The position numbers and the translations under genes are program-made. A DNA stretch of 64,000 nt, taken from the NCBI GenBank assembly GCA_019022495.1, contig JAFEKR010000004.1, positions 806,001 to 870,000 of the forward strand, read 5' to 3'. The notes under the pieces were generated by a model. That model worked only from the letters and a program-made list of their open reading frames with translations, had not been told where the DNA came from and searched no databases. This document shows, one piece after another, positions 25,100 to 38,263 of the stretch. This stretch comes from Epichloe hybrida (Eukaryota; Ascomycota; Sordariomycetes; Hypocreales; Clavicipitaceae). Within the stretch, counting starts at the first letter, position 1. Every line of letters begins with the position of its first letter.

Positions 25100-28000
25100 A
25101 GTGTATATAAGTAGATCCCTTAATAGGAATCCGCTACTCTGATTAGCCGTCGCGGCATCGGTTAATTAAACTAATCTATTATTCCTTGCCTAAGCTCCCG
25201 TTTCCTAATATCGCAGGTCTCTTTACCTATCCTTTAACATAAATCGTTAATTCATTTAAATTAATTAAAGAGGAAAGTGATAAATTCGGCGATGCTTTTG
25301 TTATTATATCTGCCGGATTATTATTACCGTTAATCCACCTGACTTCGTAGATCTCATGCCTTTCGTATGATTAATAAAGAGCTATAATATCAATTATTAG
25401 TCTCTTCTCCTTTATGGTTCCTAGCTTTATAAGATATTTATATAACAAAAAAGAATTAGTACAGAGAATCGTAGGAATTCAAGGCATCTTTAATTAATCT
25501 GTAATCTAATGTAAAGTCGTGGAAATCGCGTAAGCAATATTTGCGCCTTAAACCATGCTATATAACTCAGAGGCAAGCGCGCTATAAGTAACTCTCTTGC
25601 TCTTTGTTAAGCTATATGTAATAATATTGCCTTTTATAATAAAGGTATTATTGTCTTACACCATCTTGTTACTAATCATAATCACGTATCCAATCTGTGA
25701 GCTCAAATCCTTGTTGTTAGCAAGCGATCTATCTACGAACATAAAGAGCTTCGCCTCTTTAAGAACCAAAGGAATATATCGTAGTCCGCGTTGTTAATTC
25801 TTAATCTGCCACTTAAGGCGTTTATTAGGGCATGCGATATCTTCCCTAGAGGGTTCTTAGTGTTAAGCTGCAATTAATAGGTCGTAGGAAGCTTCTAGTT
25901 AACATATAGTTATGATATAGCTTCCTTAGGCTTGTTGTTCCACGTAGTCTTACTTTGCCGTTAGGGATTAAGGATTAACTTCCTTAATCTTCTAACTCTA
26001 ACCTTTCTAGGTTAAGATTAGCGAATTATTAGTGTTCTAGGTTAAGATATAGCTATTAAAGATAAGAGGGTTCTTAGCGGTTAATCATTGCTTTTCTTTA
26101 GCTATGAAATTAGCCTTCTAGAGCTCTTTCTCTTCTTTTCAGAAGAAGTCATCGTTGCTTAGGCCTAATGTATCGTTGGTTTGCATTCTAACAATGCCAA
26201 AGAGATTCTCATCATTCGGGGCTATAATTAACAAGCAGGGATCGTAGGTTGAAGTCGTCATATCAAGGTTATCCCTATAGTAACAGAAGTACGTTACCTA
26301 CTAGTAAGTTCCAGCCTCTGCAATCCCGTAAAGAGGTCTAATTAATTCGATTACAGTCCCTTCTAGAAAGAGATGTGCAATTTGCTTTAGCAATCTCACA
26401 ATAATCAGTCTCATTAGCACTATATGCGATTAAGTGTAGGCTTGCGTAATATCGCGAATCTAAAGGTAAATACCTCTTTTTCTTAATAATGGAGCGATAG
26501 CTACGATAAGTTGTTAGCTCATACGTTATATTGTCGGCGATTACGTCAGGATGAATTCCTTTCCTTTGTCATTATGGCCTTGTATAACAAGACAAGATTT
26601 CTTATATAGCAAATCCGTTCCTTTGCCTTTAATCTCTCTAACTATACGAGAATTAAAGATTCTATAACCTCCGTGCTTTGCTAGGTTAAACTTAACGAAT
26701 TTAAACATATTGCAAGCTTATAGAGCGTTAATCTTAGCTTAATTAGACTACTTAAAGGGTTTTCCTAGGGTTATAATCCTTCCTTCTTAGCGGAGCTAAA
26801 GGGCGAGGTTCTAATTGGCCTCTTCCTTCGCTATAAGAAATGCTATACTTAGCATCCCTCTAGTTATAATCTCTTAAATAAAGGCCTCCTCTTAATCTTT
26901 ATTTATAAGTACGTAGAGCTAAACTAGGCTAATATCCTTCTTAGGGCTATAAGGTCTTCTTTTCCTTACTTTTATTCCTTTAGGGCGTAGCAATAAGTCT
27001 TTAACTTAATAGCTTCCCCTTAGGGCCTTTTAGGCTTTATAAGCCTCTTTATTAGACTCTCCCGCACTTATAAATTACACTATAAGGGCCTTTCTCAGTC
27101 TCCCTCACTTTCTCTTAGCTAGTATTTACTACTCTTCGCTATCTTCTATTAGAGAATCTCTTTTATTAGTAGTGGTTAGTTATATAGTTACTTTTTCCTT
27201 TACATTGCTAGGCTTTATCTCCTACTACTCTAGCATATCACAGGGCTTTATCTCCTGCTACTCTAGTCCCTCTATAATACATAGGTCTTTATAATAGGGC
27301 TTTACTACTATAGAGCAAAACTTCGCTAGGCCACGGGGTATGTTAATAGTATAGGTCTCTCTATTAGTGGCAAGTAGCTTGTACAGGCTATGCTAGCTAC
27401 CTTTCTCTCTTTACACACGTATATTAGCCTGCAGGGGTAGCTAATGTATAGGTGCTATATTAGGGCTATTCTAGGCTCTAAGGGTATTATAGACCTACCA
27501 CAAAGCTAGAAGATATTAGACTTTGTCTATTACCTTATGAATTACCTTAGCATATTAAATAATAGAGACGCTTAGCGGTGACTTATCTATTATCTATAGG
27601 TAGCCTCCGAAGACTAGCATAGTTAGGATAATACTATTTAGGCCTATAGAGTTATTAATAGCCTTAATAGCTATTTAGAGGCGTTACTCTAGCGTGAGAT
27701 CCGTTCTAATCAAGTCTATAATGATATTGTAGGCTTGGCGTAGAGGTCTGTGGTATCTCTTAACCTTTCTAATGCTATTATGGGCTTTGATTAGCATCTT
27801 ACTAGTTTTAATTAATATTAATTAAGTATAATGTCTAAACTTAGTGGAAGCGAAGTTATTACTAGCATTATAGATAATCTAATCTAGAGGTCCGAGATAC
27901 ATATTAATCTAATATTCGCGGATTGCATCCTAGATGTCTTAAGCCTTCTACTTCTTTAGATTAAGGAATTAGGCTACCTAGAATAATATTACTAAATTAA

Positions 28001-30600
28001 CGATATAAAGCACTAGTCAGCTATCGATTTACACGATATCAATAATAATCTTGTAGTTAAATTCGTAGTTATCTTTGATTATAAACTTAAATTAACTAGG
28101 GGCCTTTCTATATATCTAGTAATAGTAGTAAACTTTAGTTAATTCCTTAATTGCCTAGCGCTTAACTTTATGACTAGCTTAGTAAAGGATCTTTACGAGT
28201 TATTAAACAAAAGGATAACTAAGTTAACAATGCAATTAACGGATATCTCCTTCTAAAAGGTAGAAGGCGACTGTTTCCTTTGCTTCTAGTAACCACTAAG
28301 GATATCCCTATTATCGCATAATAGGTATAGTCTTGTTACCTTAGATAAGCACATTAGCGAGGTTATTAATCTTAACTTACATCTTATCCATATTAGTAAT
28401 CAAGAAGAGAAAGGGGGTAGCTATATTAAGGACGTAGAATTCAAGCTCTCTAAGTTCCGTGGGCACATAAAGGATTCCTCTTGTAACTACTAATCCGGCG
28501 CTAAATATAATAATTTAGGGTTCGCAGGGGGTCACCTTTAATAAAAGCATTAATCTTAATAGAGCCTTTACTTATACCTCTCCTGCACTTAACTTTCCTA
28601 TAGCGCTAGTGTTAGGTATAATCCCTCTAAAGACCTCTTTAGAATAGTATTCTTTAGAGATATAGTAAATTAAGCCTTTATCGCACTCTTATAGCTTATA
28701 GAGCTCCTACCTAAGGAATGCGTGTTAGAAGGCTTGATTATTTAGGGTTACAAGGATATTAACGTTAGCGGCGTTATAGTTAGTTTATAATCCAGAGCAG
28801 AAGAATTATGTGATACTTAGGTATGCTATTAATAGTAGCTTCTCCACATTATTATTATTATCTTTAGCTTCTATGTAAGCTAAAAGATATAATTCCTAAT
28901 TCTAACCTAAGCCTTTATTAGGCTTATTATTGTCCTGCCCTTTATAGGAGGCAAGGAATGCCTAGAATCTCTTCTCTAAAGGGGGTATATAATATGTTTT
29001 ACTAGCCCACTAGCGGTCCTTTTCCTTTTAATATTCTTTAGTAAAGTGATTAGAAAACTAGCAGCTACTCTTACTACATATAAAGCAGCGCTTAGTGCTT
29101 AGCCTAGGGCTTTACCTGTAATAGCTTTCTCTACCGCAGGAGAATAATTGCCATTTGTACTAATAATTAGTAAATATAGCCTTTAGAGGGTCTTCTTATT
29201 AGTACTAAAGGTATTAGGAGGACTTCTTATTTAATTCCGTAATAGTGATTGCCTTACGGAGGTCTCTAGTAAGACTCTTAAAGCCTACGGAGTGTATGTA
29301 TTCTACTATCTAATATTTAGGCATACTAGCTACAGCGTTTAAGGCCTGCTTATAGAGTTTAGTATTTACTATCTTAGTAGGGTATAGGCCTTTGTGAATT
29401 TTCTTAAGGGTTAATAATATAATCTTAAGGCACTTAAGCTTACTTTTATTAGGGTTTCTCTTAATTATGCTCTTTAGTAATATACTACTCTATTTATAGC
29501 AATAAAATTACTAGTTACTTTCTGTCTTAAAGCATTAATAGACACAAGTAATTATCTCTTTATAGGAATAGTTATTCCTAAAGAGGTAATCAAGGTAGTA
29601 TTGCTTAGCATTACCTATTAATATAATAGAGAAAGCCTTCTAATAATGCGTTTAAGGAAGGTTAATTCTATTACACTTATTTTTAAAGAGCGTAATCTTT
29701 AGCATTAAGAAGTTATATAGCTTTCCACTATAGCGGTTACTATCCTTATATATTTTTATAAGCTCTAAGATCTTCTTTGTAATCTAATCTTTAGAGGGGA
29801 ATTACTATAAAGGCATAATTTATTATAAATAATGGTCTACTAGTTATTCTTAATAATAATTATCTAGATAGAGCTGTTAATATAATAGGGATTATCACGG
29901 GGGTTTTTATAAGGGTTTGAGTAATCTCTAGGGTTAGGGAAGGTTAATTTCTAGGGTAGGTTATTAGGGCTATTAATATTAAGGCTCTAGGGGTTTAGAA
30001 GATTATAGTTATTCTTGTGATCTTTCCTATAACTAAAGGGGCATTAAGGTTTAATAAAGCACTTCCTTAAGCGATGCTAGGATTAAATATCCTAGGCCTC
30101 GCCTAACAAGGACGCCGTAATCTTGTAAAGAATTACGTAATTCTCTAATAATATCCTTAGATGCCCTTTTAAAGGTGTCTTTAAACTAGCCTTTGAAGTC
30201 TTCTTAGAATGATTCCTATAGGTTATTATCTCTCTATCCTTAATATTCACTAAGGTTAATAAATCTTATAATCTGGTTATTAAGCTTAAGCTACGTAGTA
30301 GTCTCTAGATCTAGCTTAATAAATTCTTTCTAGTCATACAAGAATTCATAAGTAAGCTATTAAAGGCGTGGGGGTAATTTATACCTTTAAGGTCTCTCAG
30401 GGGTAATAATTAGAGCCTTGCTATCACTAGCAGCCCTTCCTCTTATGGAAGGTCCAGATTCCTCTGCTATTTTCAACTATAAAAGGAACGTTACTAATTT
30501 ATTAGTTTTGCTACTAATCAAGCTCCTGTGTTTGCCCGTTGCTATTGCAAGGTTCTTCTTTCGCATTTTAGGAGCGTTATTGCTCCAATAAAATCAGAAG
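25100..30600 (-). pseudogene. Copia D gag-pol remnant
   Basis: Least degraded polyprotein of the family in this window, with recognisable gag (about 30400-29000), integrase, reverse transcriptase and RNase H segments, but interrupted by numerous TAG/TAA codons typical of RIP. No uninterrupted frame of significant length remains. Confidence 0.75.
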
Positions 30601-31303
30601 ATCATAAAAACAGGAAAAACAGAAGAAAAAGCAGCGGAAGTAGCAAAAGCAGTAACAAGGACAAAGCAATAAGAATAAATCACTAGAGATAAAGAAAGCA
30701 ACAGAAGTTCCAAAAGTAACTAGAAAATAACAGGAAAAGTAACAAGGGAATAATAGGAATTACTACTTCCTGTTTTTCATAAAAAGGAGGGAAGGAGGTA
30801 ATCTCTCTCTCTTGCTAACAAGCACAGGGCAAACAGCACTAATAATAAAGGGGGCAAAAAAAACAAGCTATAGATGCTTATACAAACGGATTAAAGGTCT
30901 ATCGGATGAAGGGAATATTTATAGAGAAGTTATAGATGTGTCAGCTAGCTTGGCTAAGGTTATTCAACGTCAGGTTCAAAATAAATACCTCACGGCAATA
31001 GATTCGGTTAGTCGGTTAGTTTTCTCATAATAGACAATAAAATCAATAATTAACAACAATATCCTAGATAGATATAATAAAGTTATATCCCTAAGCCTAA
31101 GGGTTAATATATTAATTCCTTAGAAGCCTAACAAGCCTATAACCAGGATTCTAGTCTCTTCCTTTAGCATACTTATGTAGTCATGCCTCTTTACCGCAAT
31201 AACTATTACGGCATAATAAGGGGTAGTGGTAGTAGTATCTATAGAAATATCTTTTCTTGTAATACCTAGCTTATCTATGGTTATGAAGTTAACCACTAAT
31301 TAG

Positions 31304-31559
31304 TGTTGGATGCACCAAGGTCCTGCGCAGGTAATAAATCCCGTATAATTAAAGTTAATAATAGTTAGTTAGATAGCTAGGAAAGAGGGAGAAGAGAGGG
31401 AAAGTCTAGATGCTAGAAAAGTGGGCGAAATCCGTATGTGGGGCACAAAAGGGGGTGGCGAATTGATGCAGCCAATCATATCGCGTGCATCGCGCCGGAC
31501 CCACAATTAGTCCGGTCTTTGGCCACGATTGAACTGATGAAGATCCGAAGGAATCAACA
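31304..31559 (-). repeat. Copia D 5' LTR
   Basis: 256 bp. On the plus strand it begins TGTTGGATGCACC and ends AATCAACA, immediately followed by ATATT. Confidence 0.9.
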
Positions 31560-31564
31560 ATATT

Positions 31565-31747
31565 AGAGAATAAGTTTATCCCTCTTAAAGATAAAGAGAA
31601 GGTAAGAGCATATAGAACTATTAAAGATATCCTAGAGAAATTACATAAGTTTAAAGATATATTTATATTAGATAAGGTAGGGAGCCTCCTATTAAAGAAG
31701 TTAACTAACTATATAATTAATCTTATACTAGGAGCTATACCCTTATA
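31565..31747 (+). pseudogene. Element C reverse-transcriptase N-terminal fragment
   Basis: After the copia D duplication the plus strand resumes element C with a degraded segment (HKFKDIF, then a proline/leucine-rich patch and a GA.P.Y-like end) matching the start of a gypsy reverse transcriptase. It stops exactly at the left end of hAT copy 2; the remaining RT, RNase H and integrase are not found. Confidence 0.6.
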
Positions 31748-34188
31748 CAGAGCATGTAATGTAATGTAATGTAATGTAATATTTGGGGTTTGGATGTAAT
31801 GTGTAATGTAATGTAATGTAATGTAATGTAATATTTGGGGTTTGGATGTAATGTGTAATGTAATGTAATGTAATGTAATGTAATGTGTAATTATTACATA
31901 TTACATTACATTACATTACAAACATTACAAATGTAATGTTAGGGGAAAATAAAAGTGGGGTATATTAAGATCTTATAATATTATATAGATTTTTCTTTAT
32001 TAAGTTAATATTAGCGTTAATTTAATTACTATTTTAGTTTATTTACTATAAATTATTTAAGTTTCCTTAGTTTTAGATTATTAGTTATATATTAGGGTAT
32101 AGGGTATATTATATAGGTTTAAGACAAAAATAGAAATCCTTGAATTTTTTTCTATATTATAAGATCTTGAAATACTAATAAATCTAATTTCTAAGATTTA
32201 ATATTGTATTATTTAACCTAAGTGTTTATTTTACTAAATAATACCCTATATATACTTTTAAATTTAATATAAAATAATATATTATAAGTCTAAATAATTA
32301 TATTAAGGACTAATAAAAAAATCTTTAAGAAGCCTATATTATTTAAAGTTAATTAATTTAAGATAGGATATAAAATCTTATTTTTTAGAATTAATAAATA
32401 AATATTATACTTATAAAAAATAAAAGTTTATTTCTTTTTAGTAAAGGTAATTAAAAAGCTAATAAGTTATCTAGGTTTATAAGGATTTAAATCTATAAGA
32501 TAATAATATAGTATATTTAAGGTATAAATTAAAATTAAGTATAAAAATAAGGTTTATTTATAATATAATTAGCTTATTTATAGCTTATTTACTTAGTTAT
32601 ATATAATTTTCTTTTAAAAGAGAGGTATTTTCTAAAGTAAGTTTAAAAGTAAGTATTACTAAATAGTATAACTTATTTATAGCTTATTTATAGCTTATTT
32701 GCTTAGATATTTATGATTTTCTTTTAAAAAGGAGGTATATATAAAAGTAAGTCTTACTAATTATAGTATTAACTTCTTAATAGCTTATTTACTTAGATAT
32801 TTATAATTTTCTCTTAAAAAGAAGGTATACTTAAAAGTGGGTCTAAAGTAAGTCTTACTAATTATAGTACTAACTTCTTAATAGCTTATTTACTTAGATA
32901 TATATAATTTTTTTATTAAAAAGAAAGTATATATAAAAGTGGGTCTAAAGTGGGTCTTACTAATTATAGTATTTACTTCTTAATAGCTTATTTACTTATA
33001 TATTTATAATTTTCTCTTAAAAAGAAGGTATACTTAAAAGTGGGTCTAAAGTGGGTCTTACTAATTATAGTACTAACTTCTTAATAGCTTATTTACTTAG
33101 ATATATATAATTTTTTTATTAAAAAGAAAGTATATATAAAAGTGGGTCTAAAGTGGGTCTTACTAATTATAGTATTTACTTCTTAATAGCTTATTTACTT
33201 ATATATTTATAATTTTCTCTTAAAAAGAAGGTATACTTAAAAGTGGGTCTAAAGTGAGTCTTACTAATTATAGTACTAACTTCTTAATAGCTTATTTACT
33301 TAGATATATATAATTTTTCTATTAAAAAGAAAGTATATATAAAAGTGGGTCTAAAGTGGGCCTTACTAATAATAGTATTAACTTCTTTATAGCTTATTTA
33401 CTTAGATATATATGATTTTTTATTAAAAAGAAAGTATATATAAAAGTGGGTCTTACTAATAATAGTATTAACTTCTTTATAGCCTATTTACCTAGATATA
33501 TATGATTTTCTATTAAAAAGATAGTATACTTAAAAGTGGATTTAAAGTGGGTCTTACTAATTATAGTATAAACTTCTTAATAGCTTATTTGCTAAGATAT
33601 TTATGATTTTCTCTTAAAAAGAAGTGTACTATAAAAGTGGGTCTAAAGTGGATCTTACTAATTATAGTATTAACTTCTTAATAGCTTATTTGCTTAGATA
33701 TAAATGATTTTTTATTAAAAAGAAAGTATACTTAAAAGTAAGTTTAAAGTAAGCCTTATAAATTATAGTACTTCTTTATAGCTTATTTACTTAAATATAT
33801 ATAATTTTCTATTAAAATAAGTATACTTAAAAGTAAGTTTTTAATATTTTTCTAAGAAATAAGCTTAAAAAGTAAGTTTTATTAGTTTTATAAGTTATAA
33901 TTAAGATTAGTATAGTAATTTAACCTTAATCTATATTTTAAGAAACCTAATATATACTTTTCTAATTATTTAAGTTATTTCTTACTATTAATTTCTAATT
34001 ACTTTACCTAAATATTAAAAAATAAAAAATAATTACATTTAATTACAAATAATTACATGTAATGTAATGTAATATGTGAAAGGGGGGTGTAATGTAATGT
34101 AATGTAATGTGTAATGTAATGTAATGTGTAATAATTACATTACATTACAAACATTACACAATGTAATGTAATGTAATGTGATGCTCTG
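31748..34188. mobile_element. hAT-like element, copy 2 (inverted)
   Basis: 2441 bp with the same CAGAGCAT/ATGCTCTG ends, TTACA/TGTAA arrays at both ends and about twelve 101-bp satellite units (about 32580-33800), inverted relative to copy 1. Its flanks do not match: CCCTTATA (31740-31747, in element C) against CTTATGCC (34189-34196, in copia sequence). The missing duplication suggests the copy is a recombinant between two hAT insertions. Confidence 0.85.
32580..33800. repeat. 101-bp satellite array in hAT copy 2
   Basis: About twelve units marked by AGCTTATTTACTTAGATAT-like motifs at roughly 101-bp spacing, the reverse complement of the array at 14130-15230. Confidence 0.85.
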
Positions 34189-37169
34189 CTTATGCCTCTC
34201 CTATAGTTAACTTTCCTATAGTGCTAGTGTTAGGTATAATCCCTCTAAAGACCTCTTTAGAATAGTGTTTTTTAGAGATATAGTAAATTAAGCCTTTATT
34301 ACACTCTTGTAGCTTGTAAAGCTCCTGCCTAAGGAATATGTGTTAGAAGGCTTGATTATTTAGGGTTATAAGGATATTAATATTAGTGGTGTTATGGTTA
34401 GTCTGTAATCCGGAGTAGAAGAATTATGTAATACTTAGGTATACTATTAATAGTAGCTCCTCTATATTATTATTATTATCTTTAGCTTCTATGTAGGCTG
34501 AAAGATATAATTCCTAATTCTAACCTAAGCCTTTATTAGGCTTATTATTATCCTGCCCTTTATAGGAGGTAAGGAATACCTAGAATCTTTTCTCTAAAGG
34601 GGGTGTATAATATATTTTGCTAGCTTACTAGTGATTCTTTTCCTTTTAATATTCTTTAGTAAAGTAATTAGAAGACTAGTAGCTACTCTTACTATATATA
34701 AAGCAGCGCTTAGTGCTTAGCCTAGGGCTTTGCCTATAATAGCTTCCTTTACTATAGGGGAATGATTACTATCTGTACTAATAATTAGTGAATATAGCCT
34801 CTAGAGGGTCTTCTTATTAGTACTAAAGGTATTAGGAGGACTTCTTATTTAATTCTATAATAGTAATTACCTTATAGAGGTCTCTAGTAAGACTCTTAAA
34901 GCCTATAGAGTATATATATTTTACTATCTAATATTTAAGTATACTAGCTATAGTGTTTAAGGCTTGCTTATAGAGTTTAGTATTTACTATCTTAGTAGGG
35001 TATAGGCCTTTATAGATCTTCTTAAGGGTTAATAATATAATCTTAAGGCACTTAAGCTTACTTTTATTAGGGTTCCTCTTAATTATGCTCTTTAGTGTTA
35101 TACTACTCTATTTATAGTAATAGAATTACTAGTTACTTTCTATCTTAAAGTGTTAATAGATATAAGTAATTATCTCTTTATAGGAATAGTTATTCCTAAA
35201 GAGGTAATTAAGGTAGTATTGCTTAGTATTACCTATTAATATAATAGGGAAAGCTTTCTAATAATATGTTTAAGGAAGGTTAATTTTATTACACTTATTT
35301 TTAAAGAGTGTGATCTTTAGTATTAAGAAGTTATATAGCTTTTTACTATAGTAGTTACTATTCTTATATATCTTTATAAGCTCTAAGATCTTCTTTATAA
35401 TCTAATCTTTAGAGGGGAATTACTATAAAGGCATAATTTATTATAAATAATGGTTTACTAGTTGTTCTTAATAATAATTATCTGGATGGAGCTATTAATA
35501 TAATAGGGATTATTATGGGGGTTCTTATAAGGGTTTAGGTAATCTCTAGGGTTAGGGAAGGTTAATTTCTAGGGTAGGTTGTTAGGGCTATTAATGTTAA
35601 GGCTCTAGGGGTTTAGAAGATTATAGTTATTCTTATGATCTTTCTTATAACTAAAGGGGTATTAAGGTTTAATAAAGTACTTCCTTAAGCAATGCTAGGA
35701 TTAAATATCCTAGGCCTTACCTAATAAGGACGCTATAATCTTGTAAAGAATTATATAATTCTCTGATAATATCCTTAGATACCTTTTTAAAGGTGTCTTT
35801 AGACTAGCTTTTAAAGTCTTCTTAAAATGATTCCTATAGGTTATTATCTCTCTATCCTTAATGTTTACTAAGGTTAATAAATCTTGTAATCTAGTTGTTA
35901 AGCTTAAGCTATGTAGTAGTCTCTGGATTTAGCTTAATAGATTCTTTCTAGTTATATAAGAATTTATAAGTAAGCTATTAAAGGTATAGGGGTAATTTAT
36001 ACCTTTAAGGTCTCTTAGGGGTAATAATTAGAGCCTTACTATTACTAGTAGCCTTTGCTCTTATAGAGGGTCTAGATTCCTCTGCTATCTTTAACTATAA
36101 AAGGAATATTACTAATTTATTGTTTTTACTACTAATTAAGCTCCTGTGTTTGCCTATTGCTATTATAAGGTTTTTCTTTTGCTTTTTAGGAGCGTTATTG
36201 CTCTAATAAAATTAGAAGGTTATAAAAACAGGAAAAACAGAAGAAAAAGCAGTAGAAGTAGTAAAAGTAGTAATAAGAATAAATTAATAGAGATAAAGAA
36301 AGTAATAGAAGTTCTAAAAGTAACTAGAAAATGACAAGGAAAGTAATAAGGGAATAATAGGAATTACTACTTCCTATTTTTTATAAAAAGAAGGGAAGGA
36401 GGTAATCTCTCTTTCTTGCTAATAAGCACGGGGTAAATAGCACTAATAATAAAGGGGGTAAAAAAAACGAGTAGTAAATGCTTGTAGGGAGAGATTAAAG
36501 GTTTATTAGATAAAGGGAATATTTATAGAGAAGTTATAGATGTATTAGCTAGCTTAGCTAAGGTTATTTAATGTTAGGTTTGAAATAAATACCTTGTGGT
36601 AATAGATTTGGTTGGTTAGTTAGTTTTCTTATAATAGATAATAAAATTAATAATTAATAATAATATCCTAGATAGATATAATAAAGTTATATCCCTAAGC
36701 CTAAGGGTTAATAGATTAATTCCTTAGAAGCCTAATAAGCCTATAACTAGGATTCTAGTCTCTTCCTTTAGCATACTTATGCAGTTATGCCTCTCTACTA
36801 TAATAACCATTACAGTATAATAAGGGGTAGTAGTAGTGATATCTATAGAAATATCTCTTCTTATAATACCTAGCTTATCTATGGTTGTGAAGTCAACCAC
36901 TAATTAGTGTTAGATACACTAAGGTCCTGCGCAGGTAATAAATCCTATATAAATTCGAAGTTAATGATAGATAGTTAGATAGCTAGCTAGGAAAGAGGGA
37001 GAAGAGAGGGAAAGTCTAGATGCTAGAAAAGTGGGCGAAATCCGTATGTGGGGCACAAAAGGGGGTGGTGAATTAATGCAGCCAATCATATCGCGTGCAT
37101 CGCGCTGGACCCACAATTGGTCCGGTCTTTGGCCACGATTGAACCGATGAAGATCCGAAGGAATTAACA
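34189..37169 (-). mobile_element. Copia element E, 3' half deleted
   Basis: Same family as copia D. The sequence joins hAT copy 2 at the point equivalent to about 28587 of D and runs through gag and leader to a 5' LTR at 36908-37169. The left half (3' LTR, RNase H, RT and part of integrase) is missing. The duplication expected to the right is CTAAG (37170-37174); its left partner has been lost. Confidence 0.85.
36908..37169 (-). repeat. Copia E 5' LTR
   Basis: About 262 bp, slightly longer than the others because of small duplications in the GATAGATAGTTAGATAGCTAG tract. Confidence 0.85.
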
Positions 37170-38072
37170 CTAAGGGTAAACTAGAAAAGGGGGGAATAAG
37201 GCTATAGCTACTAAGGTAACTTATAACTACTACTAGGAAACTAGATAGCTCTAGTAAGAAATAGAGGTAGCTTATATAGAAAGGTTAGTAAATAATAAGT
37301 AATTAGGTTAGGATTTAATAGACTTAATACACCTTTATAGTACTAGTTAACCTAAAGGTAATATGATATAAGGTGTTTACATAGTTAAATCCTATAACTA
37401 AGTTAAGGACACACTTAGTAAAGCTATAGTAAGTCTCCTCTAAAAAAATACTAATACTCTCTTTATTTAGGGTAGAAATAGTAGCGCTTATAAGGGCCTA
37501 TACTTACTTATAAATAACTATTAGGTTAGAAAAGTTACTAGCTATTATTACTATAGCCTAGTATAAAAAAGTTAGTAAGTTAGAAGTATATAGTAATAGA
37601 ATACTAAGTAACTTACTATCTTATAGGTATTACTATACTTATTATATTAGAGATAACGCTTTAACTACTTATCCCTAGTAGTACTACTTCTAAGTAAAGA
37701 ATAAGGAAAACTATATATAATCCTTAGTAAAGTAGCCTTAATTAGTAAGTACCTCTTAAAGTTAGTATAGCTAGTGTATAAGTAGTATATATAAAAGTAC
37801 TTATAGAAGTAAATAGTATTAGCTTCTATAATAAAATAGTAAGGATAGGTATATAATAAGTTAGGGTAAATAAAGTCTAATTAAAATTAATTAGAATAGT
37901 CTAGAGTTATAAGGAGAAAAAGGGAGTAATATAATAGTAAGTTATAATAAAATTTATATTATAAAGCTAACTAATTTATTTATTATTATTTTTATTATTA
38001 GCTAGTTAGTAAATAGTTATATTAAGGCTAGGGAAAGCTATTTAGGAGCCTAGCTATAAGTAAGGGGATAAT
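37170..38072 (+). pseudogene. Element C 3' internal remnant
   Basis: RIP-degraded plus-strand sequence between copia E and the 3' LTR of C. No domain is recognisable with confidence. By position it is the C-terminal end of the polyprotein plus 3' leader, with a purine-rich stretch (AAGTAAGGGGATAA) just before the LTR. Confidence 0.5.
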
Positions 38073-38263
38073 TATAAGGCCTTACTTATAATATAGGTAC
38101 ACCCTACTAGCATACCACGCTATAGGGCTAGGTCTACGTAACACTAGCAAGCTACTAGCTATAAGTTAGCGACTCGCACGCACAACACACTTAGACCTAG
38201 CAAGCTTCAGTCAATATACGAACGCCCCCATACCTCTTGCCTAGCTATCCCTTTGTTCTCACA
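38073..38263 (+). repeat. Element C 3' LTR
   Basis: 191 bp. Its first part is RIP-mutated (TATAAGG for TGTGAGG) while the second part keeps CGACTCGCACGCACAACAC. Followed by the CCTTT duplication and the resumed copia B. Confidence 0.9.

Larger units (their letters stand above)
24776..31559 (-). mobile_element. Copia element D, complete, least degraded copy
   Basis: 6784 bp, LTRs 24776-25031 (3') and 31304-31559 (5'), both 256 bp, duplication ATATT at 24771-24775 and 31560-31564, inserted in element C. Minus-strand landmarks: gag zinc knuckle at about 29090-29050, integrase near 28120-27700, reverse transcriptase with the RPLYGIAEAGT segment at about 26340-26290, RNase H near 25740-25680. It keeps more C/G and more readable codons than A, B or E, so it is probably the youngest copia insertion here, but it still has many stops. 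Confidence 0.93.
22945..38263 (+). mobile_element. LTR retrotransposon C (probable Ty3/gypsy), internally disrupted
   Basis: 191-bp LTRs at 22945-23135 and 38073-38263 begin TGTGAGG and end CTCACA where not mutated; the duplication CCTTT is at 22940-22944 and 38264-38268, within copia B. Plus-strand remains are gag with a zinc knuckle, a protease-like segment and the start of a reverse transcriptase (31565-31747). The core of reverse transcriptase, RNase H and integrase is missing. Copia D, hAT copy 2 and copia E occupy the interior. Gypsy assignment rests on the protease-then-RT order and an RT N-terminus resembling gypsy; I could not confirm integrase order. Confidence 0.8.

Noticed and set aside
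30812..31030. 72-codon plus-strand frame in copia D
   Set aside because: Antisense to the 5' leader of D; the same region is closed by stops in the A, B and E copies.
13834..34188. CRISPR-like array from regularly spaced 101-bp repeats
   Set aside because: The units are contiguous satellite repeats without unique spacers and lie in a eukaryotic transposon.
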